Shown here: positions 43,301 to 58,300 of the stretch, piece by piece | Numbering within the stretch: position 1 is the first letter of the stretch | Layout of the letters: the number at the start of each line of letters is the position of its first letter | Assembly (NCBI RefSeq): GCF_039555335.1 | Contig: NC_092637.1 | Location: 124,001-188,000, forward strand | Length of the DNA stretch: 64,000 bases | Source: Amphiura filiformis | Taxonomy: Eukaryota > Echinodermata > Ophiuroidea > Amphilepidida > Amphiuridae | Direction of reading: 5' to 3' | Notes under the pieces: model-generated | Seen by the model: the letters and a program-made list of their open reading frames with translations, nothing else | Databases searched by the model: none | What the model was told of the DNA's origin: nothing | Position numbers and translations under genes: made by a program

Positions 43301-46300
43301 CTGTGGCATGGCAAAACTCACTTTTTACCAGATTGACTGTCAACTGTACTTCAGACAGCTTCTCAAACAATTGATGGAGTTGTTCCATGTGTTGTTCCCA
43401 AGTTTGACTGTAAACAATCAAATCATCTACATACGCTTCACATCCCTCTATGTCTGCCACAATTTGGTTCACCATTCTCTGAAATGTTGCTGGGGCGTTT
43501 TTCAAACCGAATGGCATAACTTTGTATTGGTAAAGACCAAATGGTGTACAAAAAGCAGAAATCTCTTTGGCACGGTCTGTGAGTGGAACCTGCCAGTACC
43601 CTTTCAAAAGATCAAATTTGCTAACAAATTTTGCATTCCCAATTTTGTCTATGCAATCATCAATTCTTGGAATTGGGTACGAGTCTGTCTTTGAATGAAC
43701 ATTTGCAGCTCTCATGTCTGCGACCAATCGGTATGAACCATCAGGCTTGGGAACAAGTATACACGGTGAACTCCATTCACTACTACTTGGTTCTATGATA
43801 TCATTGTCTAGCATGTAATTGATCTCATTTTTGAGATGTTCCATTTTCAATGGATTGACTCTATAAGGATGCTGCTTGATTGGTTTTGTATCACCAACAT
43901 CTACATCATGAAATGCAGCATTTGTTCTACTTGGCGTATCAGGAAATATATTGTCAAATTTGTGAATCAAATTTGCAATTTGACTTTGTTGATCTTGAGA
44001 AAGATGACCTAACTTTGAGTCCAAATTAGTGAGCACATCAGAATTGTTCAATTTTACATTATACTCTTTGTGCTCCAGCTCTTTATCCTGGTCAAATGTG
44101 ACATCAGAATTATTATCTTTACTCTTGTCTACATTGGCGATTTTGTCTACATCGGCATGTTTGTCTACATTATCAGCATGTTTTACTGTACACACAGGTT
44201 TTGGAATGCCACTGTCACTTCTTTCAACATACTCTTTGAGCATATTTATGTGGCATAACTGCCTGCTCTTGCGTCTACCAGGAGTCTTGATAATATAATC
44301 TACTTCACCCACTTTTGACTCTACCTCACATGGGCCATGATATCTGGCTTGTAATGGGTGTCCTGGAATTGGAAACAGTACTAGAACTTTGTCACCTGGT
44401 TTGAACACTCTCTCTTTGGCATGTTTATCATACCATTGTTTCATTTTGGCCTGACCCTGTTTCAAGTTTTCTTTGGCAATATCAGTTACTCTGTTAAGCC
44501 TATGCTTAAAATTGGAGACATAATCCAACAAATTGATATCTGATTTCTCATTGAGCCACTTTTCTTTCAACAACTTTAAGGGCCCGCGCACTGTGTGTCC
44601 AAACACTAACTCAAAAGGACTAAATCCCAAAGTTTCCTGAACAGCTTCCCTAGCAGCAAACAACAACAAGTGTACTCCCGCATCCCAGTCCCTCTGAAAT
44701 TCCAAACAGTATGTCCTGATCATGTTTTTCAATGTTTGGTGGAACCTTTCTAGTGCACCTTGTGATTCTGGATGGTAAGCACTTGAGGTATACTGTTCTA
44801 TACCTAATTGATACATGACCTGCTGAAATACTCCAGAAGTAAAGTTTGATCCTTGGTCTGACTGTATGGACTTGGGGAGCCCCACAAATGTGAAGAACTT
44901 GGTTAAAGCTTTCACTATAGTCACTGCTTTAATATTTCTCAAGGGTATGGCTTCAGGAAAGCGTGTTGACGCGCACATAATTGTCAGAAGGTATTGATTA
45001 CCTGACTTAGTCTTTGGTAGGGGCCTACACAATCAATAATAACCCTACTAAATGGTTCATCAAAGGCTGGAATTGGCTTTAATGGAGCAGGAGGTATTTT
45101 CTGATTTGGCTTCCCTACTACTTGGCATATGTGACATGTTTTGCAATATTCAGAAACATCTTTTCTGAGAGTGGGCCACCAGAAATGTCTCAGAATTCTT
45201 TCATGAGTTTTCTTAACACCCAAATGCCCTGCCATGGGACTATCATGTGCTATGTTAATAACTTCAGTGTGGTAGACTCTTGGTACCACAATTTGGTGCA
45301 CTACCTTCCACTCTTCATCGGCAGGTGCATCAAGGGGGCGCCATTTTCTCATTAGCACACCATCTTGTTTGTAAAACAGACAGAATTTTGTTCTGCTTCT
45401 TCTAGGGTCAATGCCCTTTGATTGATCTCTTTGAGTTCTGGGTCATTTTGTTGCTCCAGAATCAGCTTGTCATGACTTAATGGGTCTCTCATGGTTTCCC
45501 CAATTTGTTCATGCTCAGAGGCTGTGTCATTTTGAGGGTCTTCTTATCCCTGGAGAAGGAAGTTTATCTTCTTTCTCATTCAACTGTGACACAAATGTGT
45601 CTTCCAAATTGTAGCCTAAGTCATCAATTTGGTTGTCCTCAATTGTTTCTAATGAGGCTCTCTTACTCATTGCCCGTGTCACTGCACATGCAGGAAATAT
45701 CTCCTCTTCCTCACTATTATCATCCTGTAAACAGGGCTTATCTGTAACTATTGGGTCAGGAAACACCTTCCCCCTGCCAAATCATTTCCTAGCAACATGG
45801 ACACTCCTTTGACTGGCAATTCATGTCTAACTCCTATGGTTACCGGACCAGAAACCAAGTCAGATGTCAAGTTAACTTTGTGGAGAGGTACACTAATTAT
45901 TTCCATCCCAATACCCTGGATCAAAGCATTACCTGCTGAACTATCCTCATTAAAGAGCAAAGTTCCTTCCAGAATCATAGACCGTGCACAACACGTATCT
46001 CGCACAATCTTAATGGGCTTTGGACTACCATTCTCACCAAGTGATACTACTCCCTCTAACACAAATGGTTCAAATTCTTCACACACCTTGTCTGTCTCAC
46101 CTCCCTTTGTGGGAATTCTTGTTTCTTGATTTGACTGACTTTTTTCTTTGACTCAAGTGACACTGCACATCCCACAGTATTACTAGCAGTTTGCTGCTGT
46201 TTTTGTGCGTCTTGTCTGCCTTTCAAGAAATAACACTGGGTCATCGTATGCCCTGGTCTCTTACAATGAGTACAAGTTACTTTGGCTTTAAATTCAGTCC

Positions 46301-49300
46301 CAAATTTTGCTTTGTTACCTGAACTCCCTGGGGTCCCTCTACCACCAGCACTATGCTGTGAATTAGACTGAGTTCTCCCTCCTTGTGTACCACCCTGATT
46401 TATTCTAGGTTGGTTATGGCTGAACCTGTTTGAATAACTTCTGTTATGACCAAATCTACTCCCATTCAATTTGTGAGTTAAGCCATAGTCGTCCGCCATT
46501 GTCGCCGCCTCATTTAGCGTCTTAATGTTGCTAGCGCTTTCATCCAAATGGGTTTTAATGTCAACGTGGACACATTTCTTGAACTCTTCTATAAGAACCA
46601 ATTGCTTAAGTTGGCCGAAATCATCTTTGACTTCTTTTGAACCAAGCCACCTGTCAAACATTTGTTCTTTTACTCTAGCAAATTCTACATGGGTTTGATC
46701 TGATTGCTTTCTTGAATCTCTGAACTTTTGTCTGTATGCTTCAGGCACCAGCTCATAGGCCTTGAGAACTGCCGGTTTGACTTCTTCATAATCATTACAC
46801 TTCTCTATTGGTAGAGCTGAGTAAGTTTCCTGGCCTTCCCCACAAAACTACTTTGTAACAGTAGGGTCCAATGCTCTGGAGGCCATTTCAAATTTGTAGC
46901 TACCTTTTCAAAATGTTGAAAGTACTCGTCAACTTCTTTCTCTTTGAATTTAGGCACAAGCTTTACATACTTTGTAACATCAAAGCCTGACTTTGACTTT
47001 GAGGAGAAACTTGATGAGTATTTGTCACCTAGCTTAGCCAACTTCTCTTGTTCAAACTCAATTTCTTTTTCTTTCAAATGTGCTTCCATTTGAATTTTTG
47101 CTAGTTTTTCCTTTTCTTCCATTTCTAATTTGTGGTGCTCAAGCGCCATCTTTTCTTGGCGTGCTTTTTCTTCCATTGCTAGTTTTTGTTTTTCAATGTC
47201 TAGCCGTTCTTGTTTTTCTTTATTTTCATTCTCTAACTTGATCATTTCCAGTTTTTCTTTTTGGTCCATTTCTATTTTCTTTTGGTCCATTTCCATTTTC
47301 CTCAGTTCTCCCCATGTGATGACACACGCTACGCCACTGGTTCATGACCCAGACATTGCACACGTTATGCCGTCATTCAATCCCTAGGAGTGACCTTCGC
47401 ACTGTTTTAGTTAATTAGGAGCCAGTAAAAAGGACACAATTGTTTAAGGCATGGTAATGTAATGATGAATTGGCGCAGAAGGAAATACATTGGTAGGCGT
47501 AAAGGAACAACATACCTGACTCAGTTGTCATTGCGAATTCGGTGGTAGTTTGTGGTTCTGTGGTAGCCAACAATGTCGTCAATGGTTCCGTCGTAGTCTC
47601 TAGTGTTGGACCTGAATTGAAAACAAATAGTAGAATGACTGAAAACTGATCCAAATACAATCGGTAATATTGAGGAGTTCAGAACCAGAAAGCCGTGACT
47701 CACTAAGACCAGCTCTCACAAAATGTGTATAAAGTTAGCTCCTTGCTTTGGTCATCAAAATCAATATTTCCTCCCCAATGTCATTGTTTTCTATTGAATT
47801 ACAATTGAATATATGAATACAAAAGCCACCCAAGTCCATACTTTGGCCAAATTGAGTTAAGCATGGGAAAGTGTTGCTATACATAGGCCTGGCATATGTG
47901 TGAAAGAACAACTCAAATTCATCCTCTGTGTCTATTGAGCATGTGAAAAATAGCATGTATGAAAGAATCAACCCAAGTCCATGATTTGAGTCTTGTAATA
48001 CATTGATTGAAATCCAGTATGTATAACAGTCCACTTGTAACACATTCATTGCTGGAGAGTGACTTTTGGAAAAAAATGGGTTTAATCAAGGAAAGTGTGT
48101 GGTTTATATTACATGGCAGAATGCTTATCAACATTATACATAACTCGTCGTCCATATTCCATAGTGGCGTATAGTGGGGCGCCGCGAATTAACAACATTT
48201 CGAGAAAATCGGGTTTGAAGAAATGCCAATTTAAAATCGAGTTGTGTAAATCAGACATTCATTATATTTTGTAAATGATGTGAAATTTCTGTAGTAAACT
48301 AAATAGATTTTATTGTTATATATTTTTCAAAAGAAATAAATACATACTATTGCTGGCAAACTGAAAATAAAACTATACGTCACTATGGAAAACGAACAAA
48401 ACGCAATACCCTAACCTAACGTTAACCGTACGCCACCTCGGTCGCCGTGTAATCTATATGGCGTTACTTTTCGTCGTTCGTATTCCATAGTGGCGTATAG
48501 GTCCGATACGTGTACGCCACTATGACATACGATGTTTTTCATTTTGCCGATATTTCATAATTATAAAATGTGTATAAAAAGTGGCGTATGGTCGATACGC
48601 CACTATGGAATACGAAAATGTCACTTTGTAACTATACGCCACATTTAATTAATTAATTACTAATTAATTAGCTAATTATGACTGATGAGACTTAGAAAAA
48701 ATGAAAGAGGACATAATTAAAAACATATGTGCCAATTTTCAAAAAAATTACCAAAAATCACTATACGCCACTATGGAATACAGCCGACGAACTGTGTGCT
48801 TTATTTTGTATTATCTTACAAGTGGTAATCTCATTCCAACATTATTGTCTTAGTATATGATTCAAAAAACCAAGTCCATTAAAAATTTAAAATGAACCCC
48901 ACGAAGTCCCTGAAATGCTAATCGTCATACCTAATACAGTTTAACCCACCCATTTGCACGTATAACTTACCATATTGACCAGGTAAATCTAACTAAAGGA
49001 ATTAAAATGATACACAGGTTTTTTTTTTCTCAAAATCGCTTCCCATGGACTTGGGTGGGTTTTGGATTCATGTATTCAATTGATCTTACAATCCATTTCA
49101 TCGTAGTTGTCGCCGTATTCATCTTCACCATTACATATCAGGTCAGTGAACGGCTCTTTTCAGAGCCACCAAAACCTTTAAAATTACAGATAGGAGAGAT
49201 CTGCTTGTTCTCTGTTGACAAGGGGCATCAGTAGGCATGAGGCGGCGTACATGTCTCATTCTTAGGTACTTTGTCCTGAAGAAGTCAGAGTTACTCCTGA

Positions 49301-52300
49301 CGAAAGCTTGACAGGTCTAAACTTGTGCGACGGCGAATCCGCTAAAAACCGACTAATCAACCTGATATTAATAATTATTCATATTTCTTAATTGAAATAG
49401 AAATGAGTACAATTGATCTTACAATCCATTTCATCAGAGTTGTCGCCGCATTCATCTGCACCATTACACATTAGGTCAGGAGCAATACACCGTAAATTAG
49501 AACATCGGAAATCGCCTTCCTGTGGACATGGACCTATAACACGTGTAATGGCTTGAGTTAACATAGTTAATAGTATGAACATGAATTATATGTAGTAGGG
49601 TAACCGTAGGTGACATAATATTATCAGAGAGCTAGGGATATTAAAATGAGAATTTTGTGGTAGATAAGAAAACTCAATTTTGTATAAATAACAAGACAAA
49701 AATCAAAAGTTCTCGAAAAGTTCTTTAAGAAAACTTACTGAGAATAAGAAAAACATTGTGAAAATATAATAATATTTATTGGTTAACCCTAACCCTCCTG
49801 AATACTACAAAATACTACTTGATATATGCGCTGTTCGTGCATGCATCCCACGTGGTGTGATGACGCAATCGCCGTAAGTGATATATAGGCACGGTTTCGC
49901 TGGCCAGCGAAGCTCAAGACCCGTGGCAAAGTGTCGCCGACCGAGTGCTTGGCATGCGAGGGGTCTTAGGTTCGAATCCCACCCAGAGCAAATATCTTCT
50001 TTCCTTCTTTTCTCTCTTTATTCTTTCCTTCTTTCCTTCCGTCGCCAAAAAGCCTTTAGTTTGATTTTGCACTTTTTGGCAACTGAACTCACAGCCGATC
50101 TCGTCTGTTTTTGTTTCTTCGCAATCAAGATATTCGTCGCATACAAAATGGTCTGGAATGCATGGCCCCATAGCAGAACAAGCAAACAAGCCTAAATCGC
50201 ATGGATCTGGAAAAGACAGTTTGGAATCATGACATGAAAAAACATGTATAGTATCGAACTAGTCATAACGAAATAGTCGGATAGAACTTGCTTGTGAATG
50301 TAAAGTTGGGTATTACTAAAAGTTTTGGGTTTTTTAGATGTACTGAATAAAAATATAACAGGTGAACAATGGACGCAGTTAAAACTTATTTCAAAATATT
50401 CCTTAAGACAGCAATTTAAATTGACCTATCTACTACTAATCAGTCTGAATTTCTTGGCGAAAACGCCAACGGTTGTTATTGGCTCCGAATCCTTGTGACT
50501 TGAGGAATATTTTAATATAGCTTTTAACCAAATCAGAACAATATGGTGTTACGAGTCGTACTTGACTCAAGGCCAAAATCACCTTTTACCCGAACTCACA
50601 CGAATGCACAACACAAATACACTGTTTATTTAAGCTAACAAAATCTAAGTCTTTAATTGAAAATAGAGTATGATTGGTACATATAATAACAATATCGCAT
50701 ATACAATAAAATCACACAATGACAGTTTTACTCTATGACTACTTAACCAGCTGTCTTCTTGTTGGTGATCCTAGAGTTCTTGCAATGTTCTGGACGACTG
50801 ATGTAATATATCCTTATTCGCTTGTCCTGCGAAAATCAGCGAAGTCCATAGTACACTTGCATTTATAATCCTTGCGTATAAAATCCTCATACGAAAATGA
50901 TGATGCTTCCTCCAATCTCCTTTGCGCTGCTATCTCCACAAATATATCTCCTTGCGCTGCATTCTCCAAAAATGGTGTTTCTTTCACCATTCTCTCTTTC
51001 TCCAGTGAACGGGTTGCTGTGACACAGCTCCGCTGTTTTTTGACAGATGCGTGGCCTTCACAAACCCAGCAAACTCCAGCAATTTGACAGAAGAACTTTT
51101 AATCCTTTGATGAGGAAGAGCACTTTTGTGTGCTCGCTGTCTTCTTCGTTGCTGTATTAAAATTAGCTCAATTATTGGCTATATAAACTGGTTAAAATGC
51201 ACTTCTTTTTTGAAGCACGAAGACCATCACACACATGTGGAGTTTCTCAATCTCCCACGGCATTCTGTAAAGTCCCAACAAAAACCTCCAGCTTTTTATA
51301 TCAGTACTCATGCAAAAACTCATCATCTATTAATAAACCATTACTTCAATCACATTTTCACAACATTGCTGCAATCTTGGGATTTCCCAAGATTAATTAT
51401 ACACATTCACATTACATCACTTCCTGGGGGTTTTTCCTGATGGTGCAATAATGAACTGGGGCTTTCAAGTTCCAAACATAGCTCTGACTTTGTTTACAAT
51501 AATTTGGGGAATTCAAAATACAAGGGGTTTCCCATCTCATGAAATACTTTCAGCTTGTAAACAAAGTTAAATAATTAAATTAAATTAAATTACTCAGGCA
51601 CATCACACCCTCCCCTTAAAAGAAGAAAGTTCGAATGTAATGAAAACTTTCTTAAATGTTTTCTTCTTTTACATCAACTTCAACATATTATCAACTTTGA
51701 GTATTTAACTCATCATACACAGTGACTACTTGTCACATACAACTTCCCTTTTAAAGGAAATTTTTATTTGTCAGGTTTTCTTATGCAATTCTGGACAGGG
51801 CATCAGCCATTACATTGTCTTTTCCCTTAATATGTTTGATGTCCAGATTGTACTCTTGCAAGGTCAAACTCCACCTCACCAGTCTTTGGTTTTTGTTCTT
51901 CATCCTGTTGATGAAGGTGAGGGATTGTGATCTGTGAAAACAAGCACAGGGTATACTGTGGTACCCAAATACACATCAAAATGTAGCAATGCTAATAGCA
52001 ATGCTAAACACTCCTTCTCAATTGTGGAGTAATTTCTCTGGTGCTTGTTGAATTTCCTTGAAAAGTAACAAATGGGGTGATCTATTTGGTCTTCATCCTC
52101 TTGCATCACAACACCTCCACAGCCTATGTCACTGGCATCAACAGTCAACTTGAACTGCTTCTGAAAATTAGGTGCAGTAAGCACTGGTGAACTCATGAGT
52201 ATCGATTTGACTTTGTGAAAAGCATTTTCACACTGTTCTGACCAAATGAATTTTGCATCTTTCTTCAACAAATCAGTCAAAGGACTTGCTATCTCTGAAA

Positions 52301-55300
52301 AGTTTGGACAGAACTTTCTATAATAGCCAACCATTCCTAGAAATCTCATGAGTGCCTTCTTGTTTACAGGTGTGGGGTATTGCTCAATTGCTTCAACTTT
52401 GGCTTTGATAGGTTTCACCTGACCTTGACCTACAACATATCCTAAGTATGTGACTGTGGCATGGCAAAACTCACTTTTTACCAGATTGACTGTCAACTGT
52501 ACTTCAGACAGCTTCTCAAACAATTGATGGAGTTGTTCCATGTGTTGTTCCCAAGTTTGACTGTAAACAATCAAATCATCTACATACGCTTCACATCCCT
52601 CTATGTCTGCCACAATTTGGTTCACCATTCTCTGAAATGTTGCTGGGGCGTTTTTCAAACCGAATGGCATAACTTTGTATTGGTAAAGACCAAATGGTGT
52701 ACAAAAAGCAGAAATCTCTTTGGCACGGTCTGTGAGTGGAACCTGCCAGTACCCTTTCAAAAGATCAAATTTGCTAACAAATTTTGCATTCCCAATTTTG
52801 TCTATGCAATCATCAATTCTTGGAATTGGGTACGAGTCTGTCTTTGAATGAACATTTGCAGCTCTCATGTCTGCGACCAATCGGTATGAACCATCAGGCT
52901 TGGGAACAAGTATACACGGTGAACTCCATTCACTACTACTTGGTTCTATGATATCATTGTCTAGCATGTAATTGATCTCATTTTTGAGATGTTCCATTTT
53001 CAATGGATTGACTCTATAAGGATGCTGCTTGATTGGTTTTGTATCACCAACATCTACATCATGAAATGCAGCATTTGTTCTACTTGGCGTATCAGGAAAT
53101 ATATTGTCAAATTTGTGAATCAAATTTGCAATTTGACTTTGTTGATCTTGAGAAAGATGACCTAACTTTGAGTCCAAATTAGTGAGCACATCAGAATTGT
53201 TCAATTTTACATTATACTCTTTGTGCTCCAGCTCTTTATCCTGGTCAAATGTGACATCAGAATTATTATCTTTACTCTTGTCTACATTGGCGATTTTGTC
53301 TACATCGGCATGTTTGTCTACATTATCAGCATGTTTTACTGTACACACAGGTTTTGGAATGCCACTGTCACTTCTTTCAACATACTCTTTGAGCATATTT
53401 ATGTGGCATAACTGCCTGCTCTTGCGTCTACCAGGAGTCTTGATAATATAATCTACTTCACCCACTTTTGACTCTACCTCACATGGGCCATGATATCTGG
53501 CTTGTAATGGGTGTCCTGGAATTGGAAACAGTACTAGAACTTTGTCACCTGGTTTGAACACTCTCTCTTTGGCATGTTTATCATACCATTGTTTCATTTT
53601 GGCCTGACCCTGTTTCAAGTTTTCTTTGGCAATATCAGTTACTCTGTTAAGCCTATGCTTAAAATTGGAGACATAATCCAACAAATTGATATCTGATTTC
53701 TCATTGAGCCACTTTTCTTTCAACAACTTTAAGGGCCCGCGCACTGTGTGTCCAAACACTAACTCAAAAGGACTAAATCCCAAAGTTTCCTGAACAGCTT
53801 CCCTAGCAGCAAACAACAACAAGTGTACTCCCGCATCCCAGTCCCTCTGAAATTCCAAACAGTATGTCCTGATCATGTTTTTCAATGTTTGGTGGAACCT
53901 TTCTAGTGCACCTTGTGATTCTGGATGGTAAGCACTTGAGGTATACTGTTCTATACCTAATTGATACATGACCTGCTGAAATACTCCAGAAGTAAAGTTT
54001 GATCCTTGGTCTGACTGTATGGACTTGGGGAGCCCCACAAATGTGAAGAACTTGGTTAAAGCTTTCACTATAGTCACTGCTTTAATATTTCTCAAGGGTA
54101 TGGCTTCAGGAAAGCGTGTTGACGCGCACATAATTGTCAGAAGGTATTGATTACCTGACTTAGTCTTTGGTAGGGGGCCTACACAATCAATAATAACCCT
54201 ACTAAATGGTTCATCAAAGGCTGGAATTGGCTTTAATGGAGCAGGAGGTATTTTCTGATTTGGCTTCCCTACTACTTGGCATATGTGACATGTTTTGCAA
54301 TATTCAGAAACATCTTTTCTGAGAGTGGGCCACCAGAAATGTCTCAGAATTCTTTCATGAGTTTTCTTAACACCCAAATGCCCTGCCATGGGACTATCAT
54401 GTGCTATGTTAATAACTTCAGTGTGGTAGACTCTTGGTACCACAATTTGGTGCACTACCTTCCACTCTTCATCGGCAGGTGCATCAAGGGGGCGCCATTT
54501 TCTCATTAGCACACCATCTTGTTTGTAAAAACAGACAGAATTTTGTTCTGCTTCTTCTAGGGTCAATGCCCTTTGATTGATCTCTTTGAGTTCTGGGTCA
54601 TTTTGTTGCTCCAGAATCAGCTTGTCATGACTTAATGGGTCTCTCATGGTTTCCCCAATTTGTTCATGCTCAGAGGCTGTGTCATTTTGAGGGGTCTTCT
54701 TATCCCCTGGAGAAGGAAGTTTATCTTCTTTCTCATTCAACTGTGACACAAATGTGTCTTCCAAATTGTAGCCTAAGTCATCAATTTGGTTGTCCTCAAT
54801 TGTTTCTAATGAGGCTCTCTTACTCATTGCCCGTGTCACTGCACATGCAGGAAATATCTCCTCTTCCTCACTATTATCATCCTGTAAACAGGGCTTATCT
54901 GTAACTATTGGGTCAGGAAACACCTTCCCCCCTGCCAAATCATTTCCTAGCAACATGGACACTCCTTTGACTGGCAATTCATGTCTAACTCCTATGGTTA
55001 CCGGACCAGAAACCAAGTCAGATGTCAAGTTAACTTTGTGGAGAGGTACACTAATTATTTCCATCCCAATACCCTGGATCAAAGCATTACCTGCTGAACT
55101 ATCCTCATTAAAGAGCAAAGTTCCTTCCAGAATCATAGACCGTGCACAACACGTATCTCGCACAATCTTAATGGGCTTTGGACTACCATTCTCACCAAGT
55201 GATACTACTCCCTCTAACACAAATGGTTCAAATTCTTCACACACCTTGTCTGTCTCACCTCCCTTTGTGGGAATTCTTGTTTCTTGATTTGACTGACTTT

Positions 55301-58300
55301 TTTCTTTGACTCAAGTGACACTGCACATCCCACAGTATTACTAGCAGTTTGCTGCTGTTTTTGTGCGTCTTGTCTGCCTTTCAAGAAATAACACTGGGTC
55401 ATCGTATGCCCTGGTCTCTTACAATGAGTACAAGTTACTTTGGCTTTAACTTCAGTCCCAAATTTTGCTTTGTTACCTGAACTCCCTGGGGTCCCTCTAC
55501 CACCAGCACTATGCTGTGAATTAGACTGAGTTCTCCTTCTTGTGTACCACCCTGATTTATTCTAGGTTGGTTATGGCTGAACCTGTTTGAATAACTTCTG
55601 TTATGACCAAATCTACTCCCATTCAATTTGTGAGTTAAGCCATAGTCGTCCGCCATTGTCGCCGCCTCATTTAGCGTCTTAATGTTGCTAGCGCTTTCAT
55701 CCAAATGGGTTTTAATGTCAACGTGGACACATTTCTTGAACTCTTCTATAAGAACCAATTGCTTAAGTTGGCCGAAATCATCTTTGACTTCTTTTGAACC
55801 AAGCCACCTGTCAAACATTTGTTCTTTTACTCTAGCAAATTCTACATGGGTTTGATCTGATTGCTTTCTTGAATCTCTGAACTTTTGTCTGTATGCTTCA
55901 GGCACCAGCTCATAGGCCTTGAGAACTGCCGGTTTGACTTCTTCATAATCATTACACTTCTCTATTGGTAGAGCTGAGTAAGTTTCCCCGGCCTTCCCCA
56001 CAAAACTACTTTGTAACAGTAGGGTCCAATGCTCTGGAGGCCATTTCAAATTTGTAGCTACCTTTTCAAAATGTTGAAAGTACTCGTCAACTTCTTTCTC
56101 TTTGAATTTAGGCACAAGCTTTACATACTTTGTAACATCAAAGCCTGACTTTGACTTTGAGGAGAAACTTGATGAGTATTTGTCACCTAGCTTAGCCAAC
56201 TTCTCTTGTTCAAACTCAATTTCTTTTTCTTTCAAATGTGCTTCCATTTGAATTTTGCTAGTTTTTCCTTTTCTTCCATTTCTAATTTGTGGTGCTCAAG
56301 CGCCATCTTTTCTTGGCGTGCTTTTTTCTTCCATTGCTAGTTTTTTGTTTTTCAATGTCTAGCCGTTCTTGTTTTTCTTTATTTTCATTCTCTAACTTGA
56401 TCATTTCCAGTTTTTCTTTTTGGTCCATTTCTATTTTCTTTTGGTCCATTTCCATTTTTTCCTCAGTTCTCCCCATGTGATGACACACGCTACGCCACTG
56501 GTTCATGACCCAGACATTGCACACGTTATGCCGTCATTCAATCCCTAGGAGTGACCTTCGCACTGTTTTAGTTAATTAGGAGCCAGTAAAAAGGACACAA
56601 TTGTTTAAGGCATGGTAATGTAATGATGAATTGGCGCAGAAGGAAATACATTGGTAGGCGTAAAGGAACAACATACCTGACTCAGTTGTCATTGCGAATT
56701 CGGTGGTAGTTTGTGGTTCTGTGGTAGCCAACAATGTCGTCAATGGTTCCGTCGTAGTCTCTAGTGTTGGACCTGAATTGAAAACAAATAGTAGAATGAC
56801 TGAAAACTGATCCAAATACAATCGGTAATATTGAGGAGTTCAGAACCAGAAAGCCGTGACTCACTAAGACCAGCTCTCACAAAATGTGTATAAAGTTAGC
56901 TCCTTGCTTTGGTCATCAAAAATCAATATTTCCTCCCCAATGTCATTGTTTTCTATTGATTACAATTGAATATATGAATACAAAAGCCACCCAAGTCCAT
57001 ACTTTGGCCAAATTGAGTTAAGCATGGGAAAGTGTTGCTATACATAGGCCTGGCATATGTGTGAAAGAACAACTCAAATTCATCCTCTGTGTCTATTGAG
57101 CATGTGAAAAATAGCATGTATGAAAGAATCAACCCAAGTCCATGATTTGAGTCTTGTAATACATTGATTGAAATCCAGTATGTATAACAGTCCACTTGTA
57201 ACACATTCATTGCTGGAGAGTGAAAAAAAAAAAAAATGGGTTTAATCAAGGAAAGTGTGTGGTTTATATTACATGGCAGAATGCTTATCAACATTATACA
57301 TAACTCGTCGTCCATATTCCATAGTGGCGTATAGTGGGGCGCCGCGAATTAACAACATTTCGAGAAAATCGGGTTTGAAGAAATGCCAATTTAAAATCGA
57401 GTTGTGTAAATCAGACATTCATTATATTTTGTAAATGATGTGAAATTTCTGTAGTAAACTAAATAGATTTTATTGTTATATATTTTTCAAAAGAAATAAA
57501 TACATACTATTGCTGGCAAACTGAAAATAAAACTATACGTCACTATGGAAAACGAACAAAACGCAATACCCTAACCTAACGTTAACCGTACGCCACCTCG
57601 GTCGCCGTGTAATCTATATGGCGTTACTTTTCGTCGTTCGTATTCCATAGTGGCGTATAGGTCCGATACGTGTACGCCACTATGACATACGATGTTTTTC
57701 ATTTTGCCGATATTTCATAATTATAAAATGTGTATAAAAAGTGGCGTATGGTCGATACGCCACTATGGAATACGAAAATGTCACTTTGTAACTATACGCC
57801 ACATTTAATTAATTAATTACTAATTAATTAGCTAATTATGACTGATGAGACTTAGAAAAAATGAAAGAGGACATAATTAAAAACATATGTGCCAATTTTC
57901 AAAAAATTACCAAAAATCACTATACGCCACTATGGAATACAGCCGACGAACTGTGTGCTTTATTTTGTATTATCTTACAAGTGGTAATCTCATTCCAACA
58001 TTATTGTCTTAGTATATGATTCAAAAAACCAAGTCCATTAAAAATTTAAAATGAACCCCACGAAGTCCCTGAAATGCTAATCGTCATACCTAATACAGTT
58101 TAACCCACCCATTTGCACGTATAACTTACCATATTGACCAGGTAAATCTAACTAAAGGAATTAAAATGATACACAGGTTTTTTTTTCTCAAAATCGCTTC
58201 CCATGGACTTGGGTGGGTTTTGGATTCATGTATTCAATTGATCTTACAATCCATTTCATCGTAGTTGTCGCCGTATTCATCTTCACCATTACATATCAGG

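Larger units (their letters stand above)
38148..47307. repeat. Segmental tandem duplication, copy 1 (9,160 bases)
   Basis: The segment begins within an intron of the LDLa gene (CTCCCCATGTGATG at 38148) and ends inside the gag region of a Gmr1-like element, where the same bases restart copy 2. It contains one B-A-M cassette, an A relic with histone stem-loop, a MITE, a tRNA-like SINE and a retroelement. Identity to the next copies is very high by eye, including non-coding DNA. Confidence 0.93.
47308..56468. repeat. Segmental tandem duplication, copy 2 (9,161 bases)
   Basis: Same content and order as copy 1. Local variants sometimes side with copy 3 against copy 1 (near 48000) and sometimes stand alone (near 49685), indicating exchange between copies or mixed haplotypes. 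Confidence 0.93.

Noticed and set aside
51900-55287. Many plus-strand open frames opposite the retroelement
   Set aside because: Antisense shadows of gag and pol; identical in all three copies and without domains.
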